Under the pieces are notes generated by a model. That model saw only the letters and a program-made list of their open reading frames with translations, did not search any database and had not been told where the DNA came from. From the NCBI RefSeq assembly GCF_001870205.1, contig NZ_CP017267.1, positions 1,042,501 through 1,106,500 of the forward strand: a DNA stretch of 64,000 bases. Direction: 5' to 3'. The translations under genes were made by a program, and so were the position numbers. Every line of letters begins with the position of its first letter. Positions within the stretch are counted from its first letter, which is position 1. Of this stretch, positions 10,005 through 17,974 are shown piece after piece. The DNA comes from Vagococcus teuberi (lineage in GTDB: Bacteria; Bacillota; Bacilli; Lactobacillales; Vagococcaceae).

Positions 10005-10184
10005 ATGGCAGTACCAAAAAGAAAAACGTCAAAAGCTCGTAAAAATAGACGTCGTACTCATTACAAATTGTCTGCACCAGGTTTAACAGCTTGTAGCAAC
10101 TGTGGTGAAATGAGAAAATCTCATCATGTGTGCCCTTCATGTGGTCATTATGATGGAAAAGACGTTATGACTAAAGAAGCATAA
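10005..10184 (+). CDS. rpmF: 50S ribosomal protein L32, zinc-binding form
   Basis: 59 aa, beginning [10 protein letters not shown] with a basic N-terminal half. Two CxxC pairs (CSNC and CPSC) mark the zinc-binding version of L32; many Firmicutes also carry a zinc-free paralogue under Zur control, not seen in this window. GGGAGGTG lies before the ATG. A palindrome GTGAC-TT-GTCAC at 9963-9974 lies in the gap after yceD. Confidence 0.96.
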   Translation: MAVPKRKTSKARKNRRRTHYKLSAPGLTACSNCGEMRKSHHVCPSCGHYDGKDVMTKEA

Positions 10185-10208
10185 TTTACATTTTTAATAG
10201 AAAATGTA

Positions 10209-10246
10209 AAACCGTTAGACTAACCATGGAGTCTAACGGTTTTTTG
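10209..10246. terminator. Bidirectional terminator between rpmF and plsY
   Basis: A 13-bp stem (10209-10221 with 10230-10242) and an 8-base loop are followed by a T run. The right arm overlaps the end of plsY. A second smaller hairpin (TTTACATTTT with AAAATGTAAA) lies just before it. Confidence 0.88.
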
Positions 10247-10865
10247 TTTTTCTTAAACCAAAATTTATTTTGCTTTCTGTACCTGATTTAATTCGTTTGA
10301 TATTATCTTTATGACGTACAATAATAAATAACGTAATCGCCACAGCCAGTGTGGTTAATAACCAGTTCTGTTCTGCTAAAACAAATGGTGCATAAATTGG
10401 TAATATTATAGTAGAAATGGTAATAATAATGGCACTAATCATACTAGCTAAACTCACTGTACTCGTTAAAAACAAGAATAAGACAAACAGACTACCTGAA
10501 TAGATAAAAAATGTTGGTGAATAGGCTAATAACATCCCTGCACTTGTCGCAACGGCTTTGCCACCTTTGAAATGGCCAAATATTGGGAACGTATGTCCAA
10601 GAATAGCTGCAACACCAAACCACAATGGGTCAATTGATAAACCAAACCACATCGGTAAACTCGTTGCTACCGTTCCTTTTAGTATGTCCATAAATAAAAC
10701 GGCTGTTCCGGCACGCTTTCCCAGTACACGGAAAGTATTAGTCGTTCCAGTGTTACCACTACCAAATTCTCTAATATCTTTATGGTAAAAGATCTTGCCA
10801 ATCCAAACCCCTGATTGTATCGAGCCTAACAAGTAGGCTAATATAAATAACGAAATAGTTTTCAC
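10233..10865 (-). CDS. plsY: Acyl-phosphate:glycerol-3-phosphate acyltransferase PlsY
   Basis: Membrane enzyme that makes lysophosphatidate from acyl-phosphate and glycerol-3-phosphate, the first step of phospholipid synthesis in Gram-positives. 210 aa with about five membrane segments. The three family motifs are recognisable: GSGNTGTTN near residue 37, then GHTFPIFGHFKGGKAVAT. It starts at GTG with AAGGAGG upstream. It stands alone between rpmF and the CoA-binding protein gene. Confidence 0.95.
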   Translation of the reverse strand: MKTISLFILAYLLGSIQSGVWIGKIFYHKDIREFGSGNTGTTNTFRVLGKRAGTAVLFMDILKGTVATSLPMWFGLSIDPLWFGVAAILGHTFPIFGHFKGGKAVATSAGMLLAYSPTFFIYSGSLFVLFLFLTSTVSLASMISAIIITISTIILPIYAPFVLAEQNWLLTTLAVAITLFIIVRHKDNIKRIKSGTESKINFGLRKTKNR

Positions 10866-10960
10866 GTTGTATCCTCCTTAAGGTCAGTCATTATTTTACC
10901 ATGAAATAAACGAGTGAACAATTGAGATAGGCACATTATGGGAAGTAAATAGCAAATTTT

Positions 10961-10968
10961 GTTATAAT
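10961..10968 (+). promoter_or_regulatory. Extended -10 promoter of the CoA-binding protein gene
   Basis: TGT-TATAAT (the TGT starts at 10960) lies about 30 bases before the start; no clear -35. Confidence 0.5.
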
Positions 10969-10996
10969 TGACGTATAAAATAGGGAGGTCATTAAT

Positions 10997-11413
10997 ATGG
11001 CATATAAAGATTTAGGCGACCAAAAAGTAAAAGAGATTTTAACTAATGCAAAGACTATCGCAGTTGTTGGTCTAAGTGATAATCCTGAAAAAACAAGTTA
11101 CCGTGTAGCAGAAGTCATGCAAAATGCTGGATATAAGATTATTCCAGTTAACCCAATGAAAGAGGGCAAAACAATTTTAAGTGAAAAAGTCTATCCTTCT
11201 ATTGAATCAGTTGATCAACCAATTGATATTGTCGATGTCTTTAGACCAAGTGCAGCTTTAGTAGATGTGGCGAAAGATTTTTTAAAATCAGAAGCACCTG
11301 TTTTTTGGGCACAATTAGGGATCGAAAATGATGAAGCAGCTGACCTTTTATATGATCATGGTATAACAGATGTTATCATGAATCGCTGTATTAAAATCGA
11401 ATTACAAAAGTAA
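10997..11413 (+). CDS. CoA-binding protein (YccU family)
   Basis: 138-aa Rossmann-like CoA-binding domain protein. The N-terminal nucleotide-binding loop is AVVGLSDNPEKTSYRV, and a YKIIPVNP strand follows, both typical of the family. No enzymatic function is established for these stand-alone proteins. GGGAGG precedes the ATG. It is monocistronic, with its own promoter and terminator. Confidence 0.88.
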   Translation: MAYKDLGDQKVKEILTNAKTIAVVGLSDNPEKTSYRVAEVMQNAGYKIIPVNPMKEGKTILSEKVYPSIESVDQPIDIVDVFRPSAALVDVAKDFLKSEAPVFWAQLGIENDEAADLLYDHGITDVIMNRCIKIELQK

Positions 11414-11415
11414 TC

Positions 11416-11445
11416 AACAAGTGCAAAATTGCACTTGTTTTTTTA
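11416..11445 (+). terminator. Terminator after the CoA-binding protein gene
   Basis: Inverted repeat CAAGTGCAA / TTGCACTTG directly after the stop, followed by seven or more T residues. Confidence 0.85.
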
Positions 11446-11489
11446 ATCTTCCTTTAAACGTAAAATTAGTATAAAAAATAGGTAAAACG

Positions 11490-11549
11490 TTCGTTTTTAA
11501 GACGAATTTTAATAAATGTAATTGCTTTTATATTGTTAAATGCTATAAT
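11490..11549 (+). promoter_or_regulatory. phn operon promoter with upstream palindrome
   Basis: The -10 is TGC-TATAAT (TATAAT at 11544-11549) with a weak -35 TTGCTT at 11522-11527. Just upstream, TTCGT (11490-11494) and ACGAA (11502-11506) form an inverted repeat that could bind a regulator. The CGAA cores recall a PurR box, but spacing and flanks do not fit well. Confidence 0.45.
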
Positions 11550-11600
11550 TTAAGAGTGTTCAAGTATGTGAATACAGACGATTAAAAGGAGGAGCAGTCA

Positions 11601-12656
11601 TTGTTTAAAAAAGTATTGAAGTATACAGGTCTAGTTGCGTTGGTAGCAACTCTAGGTGCATGTGGTAGCGATTCTGCTAAAGATAAAGGAAGCGAATCAA
11701 GTAAAGGTAAAGATGATAAAACCATTGAAACATTATCAGTTGGTTTTGTCCCATCAAGAGATCCAGAGGAAATTGTTTCTGCAACTGAACCTCTGAAAGA
11801 ACTAATGCAAAAAGAGTTAAAAGAACAAGGATACGATGTTAAAAAAATCGATATCACTGTTGGAACTAACTTTGAAGCTGTTGGTGAGTCACTAGATTCA
11901 GGTACACTTGACATTGGATTTATTCCAGGTGGTACATATGTATTATATGATGAAGGGGCAGAACCTATCTTAACTGCAACACGTGCTGGATTATCAATCG
12001 ACTCAGACGAAGCAAAAGTTTGGAATGAAAACAAACCAACTGAGCCAACTGACAAACAAGTTGATTCTTACCGTGCATTAATGATTGCTGGACCATCTTC
12101 AAAAGGTCAAGCAGTTGCAGATAAAGTAAATAAAGGTGAAAAAGTATCATGGGATGATTTAAATAATCTTTCATGGAGTGTGATGAGTTCATCTTCTCCA
12201 GCTGGATATATTTACCCAAGTCTATGGTTAAACGAAAACTACGACAAAAAAATCACTGATTTAAAAAATATCGTTCAATCAGATTCTTACGGTAGTGCCT
12301 TTGCTCGTTTAGCTTCAGGTCAAGTTGATGTGGTATTAACTTATGCCGATGCTCGTCGTGACAATGAAGAAAACTGGAAAAAAGAGTTTGGCCGCGATAA
12401 ATCTATCTGGGATGAAACAAACGTTATTGGCGTAACACCAGCTATTTATAACGATACTATCTCAGTAAGTAAAAACTCAAAAACAATGACAGATGATTTG
12501 AAAAAAGCGTTACAAAAATCATTTATCAACATCGCTAAAACAGATGAAGGTAAAAAAGTTATTGGAATTTACAGCCACGAAGGTTATGTAGAAGCAAATC
12601 CTAAAGACTATGATAATGAACGAAAAGCACAAAAATTAGTTCAAGACGCTAAATAA
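11601..12656 (+). CDS. phnD: Phosphonate/phosphite ABC transporter substrate-binding lipoprotein (PhnD family)
   Basis: Extracellular solute receptor, 351 aa. A short signal peptide ends in lipobox LGAC, followed by a Ser/Lys-rich linker, then the PhnD fold starting TLSVGFVPSRDPEEI. The start is TTG, with AAGGAGG at 11585-11591 nine bases away. It leads an operon with phnC, two phnE genes and a nucleotidase. The family binds phosphonates, phosphite or phosphate-like ligands; the ligand here cannot be read from sequence. Confidence 0.9.
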   Translation: MFKKVLKYTGLVALVATLGACGSDSAKDKGSESSKGKDDKTIETLSVGFVPSRDPEEIVSATEPLKELMQKELKEQGYDVKKIDITVGTNFEAVGESLDSGTLDIGFIPGGTYVLYDEGAEPILTATRAGLSIDSDEAKVWNENKPTEPTDKQVDSYRALMIAGPSSKGQAVADKVNKGEKVSWDDLNNLSWSVMSSSSPAGYIYPSLWLNENYDKKITDLKNIVQSDSYGSAFARLASGQVDVVLTYADARRDNEENWKKEFGRDKSIWDETNVIGVTPAIYNDTISVSKNSKTMTDDLKKALQKSFINIAKTDEGKKVIGIYSHEGYVEANPKDYDNERKAQKLVQDAK

Positions 12657-12693
12657 ATTTAAGAAATAAATAAATTTAAGAAAAACGACACGT

Positions 12694-12734
12694 CAAACTG
12701 CGATCATCTCTTTTGATGATGGCAGTTTGTTTTT
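12694..12734 (+). terminator. Intra-operon hairpin between phnD and phnC
   Basis: CAAACTG (12694-12700) pairs with CAGTTTG (12723-12729), extended inward by GATCATC/GATGAT pairing, and is followed by TTTTT. It probably acts as a partial terminator or processing site that makes more receptor than ATPase and permease. Confidence 0.6.
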
Positions 12735-12749
12735 AGAAAGGATTTTAAG

Positions 12750-13499
12750 ATGATAAAGTTTGACAATGTCCAAATGGTTTATCCAAATGGTTATGTAGGG
12801 TTAAAAGATATTAATTTAGAAATTGAGCAAGGTGAGTTTGTTGCAATCATCGGACTATCAGGAGCGGGTAAATCGACCTTGATTCGTTGTGTCAACCGTA
12901 TGCATGACATTTCAAGTGGGACTCTGATGGTGAATGATACAAACGTTGGCAAAATTAAAGGAAAAGAAATTAGAGCGTTTCGTCGTCAAATTGGAATGAT
13001 TTTCCAATCATTTAATTTGATTACCCGTGCAACTGTATTAAAAAATGTGATGATTTCGTCTGTTCCAGAACTTCCTTGGTGGAGACGTGTGTTTGGTATT
13101 TTTCCAGAAGACGTCAAAGTGACAGCTTTAGAGTCTCTTGATAACGTTGGCATTTTAGATAAAGCATTTGTCAGAGTGGATCAACTATCTGGTGGGCAAC
13201 AACAACGTGTGGCCTTAGCTAGAACACTCGCCAGTCATCCTGAAGTGATATTAGCCGATGAGCCAGTTGCCGCTCTTGACCCTGTCACAGCAAAAACGGT
13301 CATGGGTGATTTTAAACGCATTAACAAAGATTTAAATATTTCCGTATTAATTAATATTCACCATGTTGATTTGGCATTAGAATATGCTGATCGAGTGATT
13401 GGGATTAGACAAGGACAAATCGTGTATGATGGTCCATCAAAAGACGTGACAGAAGATGTGTTATCAACCATTTATGATGGGGATAAGAAAGGAGAGTAA
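12750..13499 (+). CDS. phnC: Phosphonate-type ABC transporter ATP-binding protein
   Basis: 249-aa ATPase of the PhnDCE importer. Walker A GLSGAGKST, Q-loop in IGMIFQSFNL, signature LSGGQQQR, Walker B VILADEP and switch His in INIHHVD are all intact. Its stop is two bases before the first permease gene. AAAGGAT precedes the ATG. Confidence 0.95.
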   Translation: MIKFDNVQMVYPNGYVGLKDINLEIEQGEFVAIIGLSGAGKSTLIRCVNRMHDISSGTLMVNDTNVGKIKGKEIRAFRRQIGMIFQSFNLITRATVLKNVMISSVPELPWWRRVFGIFPEDVKVTALESLDNVGILDKAFVRVDQLSGGQQQRVALARTLASHPEVILADEPVAALDPVTAKTVMGDFKRINKDLNISVLINIHHVDLALEYADRVIGIRQGQIVYDGPSKDVTEDVLSTIYDGDKKGE

Positions 13500-13501
13500 C
13501 C

Positions 13502-14302
13502 ATGCGTAAAAAAACGATCACTTTGCCGAATGGAAAACAAGTCGTTCAAAAAGCATCTTACACTCCGCTCATTGTGTTATTGGTTCTTATTTTCATGTAC
13601 ATCTCTATACAAGTAACACAATTTAACTTCACGCAATTACTAACTCGTGGCGATCAGTTTTTTGTGATGCTAAAAGCTATGTTTCCACCTAAAATGGACT
13701 TTTTAAGTAAAGTTTGGACACCACTGTTTGACACGATTAAAATGTCACTCTTAGGGTCACTTATTGGGGCATTATTAGCTGTTCCATTTGCTATATTGGC
13801 TTCTAATAATATTGTAAAAAATCGCTTTGTTTCTTCTTTATTCAAACTGATTTTAAGTTTTTTAAGAACTCTACCAACAATCGTTATCGCGTTAATCGCA
13901 ACTTTCGTATTTGGTCTTGGAACAATGGCCGGTACCGTTGCTATTTTCATCTTTACGATTTCATATGTAGGAAAACTAACTTACGAACAAATCGAAGCAT
14001 TGGATATGTCGACATTTGAAGCACTTGAATCGATGGGACTAACTCGTTTACAAGCCTTTCGTTATAGTGTGATTCCAGCTATTTTACCATCTTATCTATC
14101 GACTTCTTTGTTTAACTTCGAAGGAAACTTACGATATGCCTCAATTTTAGGGTATGTTGGAGCCGGTGGTTTAGGTATCTTACTGAATGAACAGTTGGGT
14201 TGGCGTGACTATGGAAATGTTGGGACGATTTTAGTGGTCTTAGTTATCACTGTTGGTATCATCGAAACAATCAGTGAATATTTCCGCAAAAAATTACAAT
14301 AG
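13502..14302 (+). CDS. phnE: Phosphonate-type ABC transporter permease 1
   Basis: 266-aa inner-membrane permease with about five to six membrane segments. The EAA-type cytoplasmic loop is visible as EALESMGLTRLQAFRYSVIP. The C-terminal half has the family sequence SILGYVGAGGLGILL. It is followed by a second, diverged copy and probably forms a heterodimer with it. Confidence 0.93.
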   Translation: MRKKTITLPNGKQVVQKASYTPLIVLLVLIFMYISIQVTQFNFTQLLTRGDQFFVMLKAMFPPKMDFLSKVWTPLFDTIKMSLLGSLIGALLAVPFAILASNNIVKNRFVSSLFKLILSFLRTLPTIVIALIATFVFGLGTMAGTVAIFIFTISYVGKLTYEQIEALDMSTFEALESMGLTRLQAFRYSVIPAILPSYLSTSLFNFEGNLRYASILGYVGAGGLGILLNEQLGWRDYGNVGTILVVLVITVGIIETISEYFRKKLQ

Positions 14303-14317
14303 AAAAGGAAGACATAT

Positions 14318-15127
14318 ATGAACCAACGTATTTTAACTGAATTAAACAAAGAACCAAATAAGACAAAGCAATACGTTATTTTAGTAGCTGTCTTGCTTGG
14401 GGCGTTTATCTGGTCGTTGTCAGCGTTAAATTTTAATGCGATGGACGAAGGTGGCGGCAAAATCGCTGCAAACATTCTTAAAGGAATTGTCCAACCAGAC
14501 ACCAATTTACTATTTAACGGCACGAAACAAGGTGTGACTTACTTATTATTTGAAACCATCTGTATTGCCTTTTTAGGAACGATCTTCGGGGCGATTTTAT
14601 CAATCCCGATTGCCTTTTTAATGGCACCAAGTATTATGCCAAAACCAGTTTATCTATTCATGAGAGCTTTTGTTGTCGTGCTTAGAACAATTCCAGCACT
14701 AGTGTATGGGTTAATGTTTATCCGTGTGACTGGACCTGGTCCATTTGCCGGTGTGATGACTATGTCTCTTACCTCGATTGGAATGGTATCAAAATTATAT
14801 GTAGATGTTATTGAAGAAATTGATACAGGTATTTTAGAATCAATGGATTCTTTTGGGTGTACAACGTTTGAAAAAATTCGTTTTGGAATTATCCCACAAT
14901 TAATTGCTAACTTTACCTCAATTACTATCTATCGTTTCGATATGAACTTACGTGATGCAACTATTCTTGGTTTAGTAGGAGCTGGAGGTATTGGAGCGCC
15001 GCTTATTTTTGCGATGAACTCATATCGTTGGAATCAAGTTGGCTCAATTTTAATTGGATTAATCGTGTTAATCTTAATTGTTGAAGTCGTATCAAATTAT
15101 TTGAGAGGAAAATTAGTCAATGGATAA
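14318..15127 (+). CDS. phnE: Phosphonate-type ABC transporter permease 2
   Basis: 269-aa paralogue of the preceding permease, with its own EAA loop (ESMDSFGCTTFEKIRFGIIP) and the same ATILGLVGAGGIG segment. The tandem copies point to duplication and heterodimer formation. Its last eight bases overlap the start of the nucleotidase gene, so the two are coupled. Confidence 0.93.
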   Translation: MNQRILTELNKEPNKTKQYVILVAVLLGAFIWSLSALNFNAMDEGGGKIAANILKGIVQPDTNLLFNGTKQGVTYLLFETICIAFLGTIFGAILSIPIAFLMAPSIMPKPVYLFMRAFVVVLRTIPALVYGLMFIRVTGPGPFAGVMTMSLTSIGMVSKLYVDVIEEIDTGILESMDSFGCTTFEKIRFGIIPQLIANFTSITIYRFDMNLRDATILGLVGAGGIGAPLIFAMNSYRWNQVGSILIGLIVLILIVEVVSNYLRGKLVNG

Positions 15128-16664
15128 GATAACAATTCTTTCTACCAGTGATACACATGGTTATTTATACCCGACAGATTTTAGAGCAGTCAATCAAGAT
15201 TTGTCATTTGGGTTATCAAAAGCTGTCACAGCCATTAAAGATGAACAGGCTAAACAAGATGGGACTGTTGTATTAATCGACAATGGCGACTTTTTACAAG
15301 GCTCACCGATGAGTTACTATCTGTCGAAACAAAAGAATAGTAAACAAGTCGCTGATATCATGAATTCAGTTGGCTATGATGTGGGTGTTCTTGGTAACCA
15401 CGAATTTAATTATGGGGTTGAGTACTTACTTGATACAGTGAGTCAACTGAACTACCCAATCGTTTGTGCGAATATTTTAAATGATAAAAATGAGCCACTA
15501 ACAGGGCAGGCCTACGTGATTCTTGAAAAAGATGGGTTGAAAATTGCGGTGTTAGGACTGACAACACCCTATATTCCAAATTGGGAGCAACCTGAAACCA
15601 TAAAAGGTCTGACATTTTTATCTGCTCTTGATACAGCAAAACAATATGTGCCGAAACTTAAAGAGGAAGCAGATATTGTCATTGTGAGTTATCATGGTGG
15701 ATTTGAAAAAGATTTGCAGACTGGTGAAGCAACTGAAAACTTAACAGGGGAAAACGAAGGTTATGATATCGTGACCCAAGTTGAGGGAATTGACGCGTTT
15801 GTTACTGGTCATCAACACCGAGTGATTGCAGAAAAAGTCAACGACACACCTGTGACTCAACCAGGGGACAAAGCCAAATACGTTGGAAAAATGACGTTGA
15901 TATTAGATGATTATAAACAAGTGACAGACTCAACAGCTGAGTTATTATCTATGACTGACTATGAGGCGGATAAAGAGATTGTAGACACATTTAAACCAGT
16001 TTTAGATACTGTCGAAAATTGGCTGGATCAACCACTTGGACACATTGAAGGCGACATGACGATTACTGATCCGATGAGTGTGCGAATCAATGGACATGCC
16101 TATATTGAATTCATTCAAGACGTACAGATGGATGCGACAGGCGTTGATATTTCTGGAACAGCATTGTTTGATAATGACAGTAAAGGATTCCAGTCTGATG
16201 TAACCATGCGTGATATCGTGACAAATTATATTTATCCGAATACTTTAGCTGTTCTCACTGTTTCAGGGCAAGATTTGAAAGATGCCCTTGAACAAAGTGC
16301 GGAGTATTTTATTCTTAATGAGGATGACGAAATTGTCGTGAGTGACAAATTTTTATACCCTAAAACAGAACATTACAACTATGATATGTATAGTGGTGTT
16401 GGCTATAAAGTTATCGTATCAAATCCTGTAGGCCAACGTGTTGTTGAGTTGACTTATAAAGGTAAGCCAGTTGATATGACAGACGAACTTGACATCGTGA
16501 TTAATCAATACCGCGCAGTTGGGGGCGGAAATTACGCGATGTTTGATGCGTCAAAAATTATTAAAGAAGTGACAGTTGATATGACTGAACTTATTTCAAA
16601 CTTTTTACAAACACACCCAACTTATCAAGCAAAAACGACATTTGATTTCAAAGTCGAAAAATAA
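15120..16664 (+). CDS. Cytoplasmic 5'-nucleotidase / 2',3'-cyclic phosphodiesterase family metallophosphatase
   Basis: 514-aa two-domain enzyme. The N-terminal calcineurin-like domain shows the dimetal motifs DTHG (11-14), NGDF (Asp57), GNHE (93-95) and GHQH. The C-terminal 5-nucleotidase domain contains the conserved RINGHAY and MRDIVTNYIYPN stretches. Unlike most UshA/YfkN relatives there is no signal peptide, so it should act inside the cell. Coupling to a phosphonate/phosphite-type importer suggests it cleaves an imported phosphoester or nucleotide, but that is inference. Confidence 0.85.
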   Translation: MDKITILSTSDTHGYLYPTDFRAVNQDLSFGLSKAVTAIKDEQAKQDGTVVLIDNGDFLQGSPMSYYLSKQKNSKQVADIMNSVGYDVGVLGNHEFNYGVEYLLDTVSQLNYPIVCANILNDKNEPLTGQAYVILEKDGLKIAVLGLTTPYIPNWEQPETIKGLTFLSALDTAKQYVPKLKEEADIVIVSYHGGFEKDLQTGEATENLTGENEGYDIVTQVEGIDAFVTGHQHRVIAEKVNDTPVTQPGDKAKYVGKMTLILDDYKQVTDSTAELLSMTDYEADKEIVDTFKPVLDTVENWLDQPLGHIEGDMTITDPMSVRINGHAYIEFIQDVQMDATGVDISGTALFDNDSKGFQSDVTMRDIVTNYIYPNTLAVLTVSGQDLKDALEQSAEYFILNEDDEIVVSDKFLYPKTEHYNYDMYSGVGYKVIVSNPVGQRVVELTYKGKPVDMTDELDIVINQYRAVGGGNYAMFDASKIIKEVTVDMTELISNFLQTHPTYQAKTTFDFKVEK

Positions 16665-16705
16665 AACTAAACCTTATCATTCTTAAAACTTTAATAATAC
16701 TTCTT

Positions 16706-16738
16706 TACCGGCTAGCTAACACTAGTCGGTATTTTTGT
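16706..16738 (+). terminator. Terminator of the phn-nucleotidase operon
   Basis: Ten-base arms (16706-16715 and 16722-16731) pair with one G-T wobble and are followed by TTTTT. Confidence 0.8.
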
Positions 16739-16812
16739 GTTAATCACTTATTTTGACACGATTGTTAAATTTAGTTATACTTAATTTAACAAACCATTAG
16801 GAGATGAGAATC

Positions 16813-17046
16813 ATGGAAACAGTTGCAAGGAAAATAGGTAATTCTGTTGGCGCCATCTTTCCTAAAGATATTTCGCCTGAAGTTGGCGAAACATTTACCA
16901 TTTCAAAAGTAGGAGATGCCTATATTTTGAAACCAAAAAAAGAAGACATTTTTAAACATGCAGATGATTGGGTAGGATTTAGAGAATCAGTGACAGATGA
17001 GGACACTGAATGGGACATCATGTCTTCTCAAGGAGACGAGCATTAG
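16813..17046 (+). CDS. mazE: MazE-type antitoxin (AbrB/SpoVT fold)
   Basis: 77-aa labile antitoxin that should bind its own promoter through the N-terminal swapped-hairpin domain (RKIGNSVGAIFPKDI) and the toxin through the acidic C-terminal tail (WVGFRESVTDEDTEWD). An in-frame ATG at 16804 directly abuts AGGAG (16799-16803), so the ATG at 16813 is preferred. The toxin gene begins at the next base after its stop. Confidence 0.88.
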   Translation: METVARKIGNSVGAIFPKDISPEVGETFTISKVGDAYILKPKKEDIFKHADDWVGFRESVTDEDTEWDIMSSQGDEH

Positions 17047-17373
17047 ATGGAAGCACCGAAACAAAAAGATATTGTCTGGATGGATTTTGATCCGTCAAAA
17101 GGAAAAGAAATCAAAAAACGTCGTCCAGCGTTAGTTGTGAGTCGCGATGAATTTAATCAGCATACGGGTTTTTGTTTGGTGTGTCCCATTACATCAACAA
17201 ACCGGGAATATTCGACTTATATCAGTATCAAACACCCACAAAAAATTGAAGGTGAAGTGGTCGCACATCAATTGCGCTCGATTGATTACACAACCAGAAA
17301 TCTAGAAATTATTGAGCAGTGTGACATGTTAACGTGGATCGAAGTAACTGAAGTCATTGATATGTTTATATAA
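17047..17373 (+). CDS. mazF: MazF-family mRNA interferase toxin
   Basis: 108-aa endoribonuclease of the MazF/PemK fold. The typical start QKDIVWMDFDPSKGKEIKKRRPALVVS and the VCPITS strand are present, with the conserved Arg in the KKRRPALVVS loop and Thr/Ser in PITSTNRE. Its start follows the antitoxin stop without a gap, as usual for coupled toxin-antitoxin pairs. All family landmarks look intact, so it is probably active. Confidence 0.93.
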   Translation: MEAPKQKDIVWMDFDPSKGKEIKKRRPALVVSRDEFNQHTGFCLVCPITSTNREYSTYISIKHPQKIEGEVVAHQLRSIDYTTRNLEIIEQCDMLTWIEVTEVIDMFI

Positions 17374-17390
17374 CTAATAGATAGATACAA

Positions 17391-17418
17391 CTCTTAGACT
17401 GGCGCTAAGAGTTTTTAT
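17391..17418 (+). terminator. Terminator of mazEF
   Basis: CTCTTAG (17391-17397) pairs with CTAAGAG (17405-17411), followed by TTTTT. Confidence 0.8.
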
Positions 17419-17419
17419 T

Positions 17420-17653
17420 ATGCCAACATTTCTCGTTGGATTATCATTTTCGTTATTAATCGAAATAGGGCAGATTTTTACGATGTATCGTCAAACAGAT
17501 GTGAATGACTTATTGATGAATACATTAGGAGTGATGATAGGCTAGGTGATTGGGAAATATATTTTAAAATGGCGTATCCAAAGAAATGATGGAAAAAATG
17601 TTGACTGGATTGTTTACTTGCTGATTTCTGTGTGTTGTGCATTTATATTTTGA
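17420..17653 (+). pseudogene. VanZ-like protein, C-terminal remnant
   Basis: From ATG at 17420 the frame reads SLLIEIGQIF...DVNDLLMNTLGVMIG, the hallmark of the VanZ C-terminal membrane region. An in-frame TAG at 17543 then interrupts it, and the same frame continues to TGA at 17651 with another membrane segment. The N-terminal part is missing, replaced by the mazEF terminator. This is a truncated and nonsense-mutated gene. The family is linked to glycopeptide tolerance, but this copy cannot be functional. Confidence 0.7.
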
Positions 17654-17665
17654 TTAGATTAAATA

Positions 17666-17674
17666 TGGTATAAT
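17666..17674 (+). promoter_or_regulatory. Extended -10 promoter of the GTPase operon
   Basis: TGG-TATAAT 26 bases before the small ORF start. Confidence 0.55.
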
Positions 17675-17699
17675 AATTAAAAAAAATGAGGGTTTGATT

Positions 17700-17930
17700 A
17701 TGACAGATAAAAAGCTCTTAAAATCAGAAAAAATACGATTAAAAAATGATAAATTGCGTGCAAAAGGTAAAGATCCGTTAAAAGGGTGGGGCAAGATGGT
17801 TGATACTGGATTAGGTGGTATTAATAAAGGAGCTTCAGTTGAAAATAGAGCAAGTATGATGGATACAAAGGATTTCATTAAGGGCTTGCAAAAAGAGATA
17901 GCTAGTGAAAATGAAAAGAAAAATCTATAA
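17700..17930 (+). CDS. Small basic protein of unknown function
   Basis: 76 aa, highly charged, starting MTDKKLLKSEKIRLKNDK, with no membrane segment and no cysteine. A TTG lies two codons upstream, but GAGG at 17689-17692 suits the ATG at 17700. It precedes the DUF697 GTPase gene by 44 bases under one promoter. I do not recognise a family. The pairing suggests a partner or regulator of the GTPase, which is inference. Confidence 0.65.
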   Translation: MTDKKLLKSEKIRLKNDKLRAKGKDPLKGWGKMVDTGLGGINKGASVENRASMMDTKDFIKGLQKEIASENEKKNL

Positions 17931-17974
17931 TAATAAAAGAGATGAGATTATTTTTATAGCAGGAGGTAAAAAAC

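Noticed and set aside
11490-11506. PurR operator pair before phnD
   Set aside because: CGAA cores are in inverted orientation, but only nine bases apart, and flanks deviate from the PurBox consensus; kept only as an unspecified palindrome.
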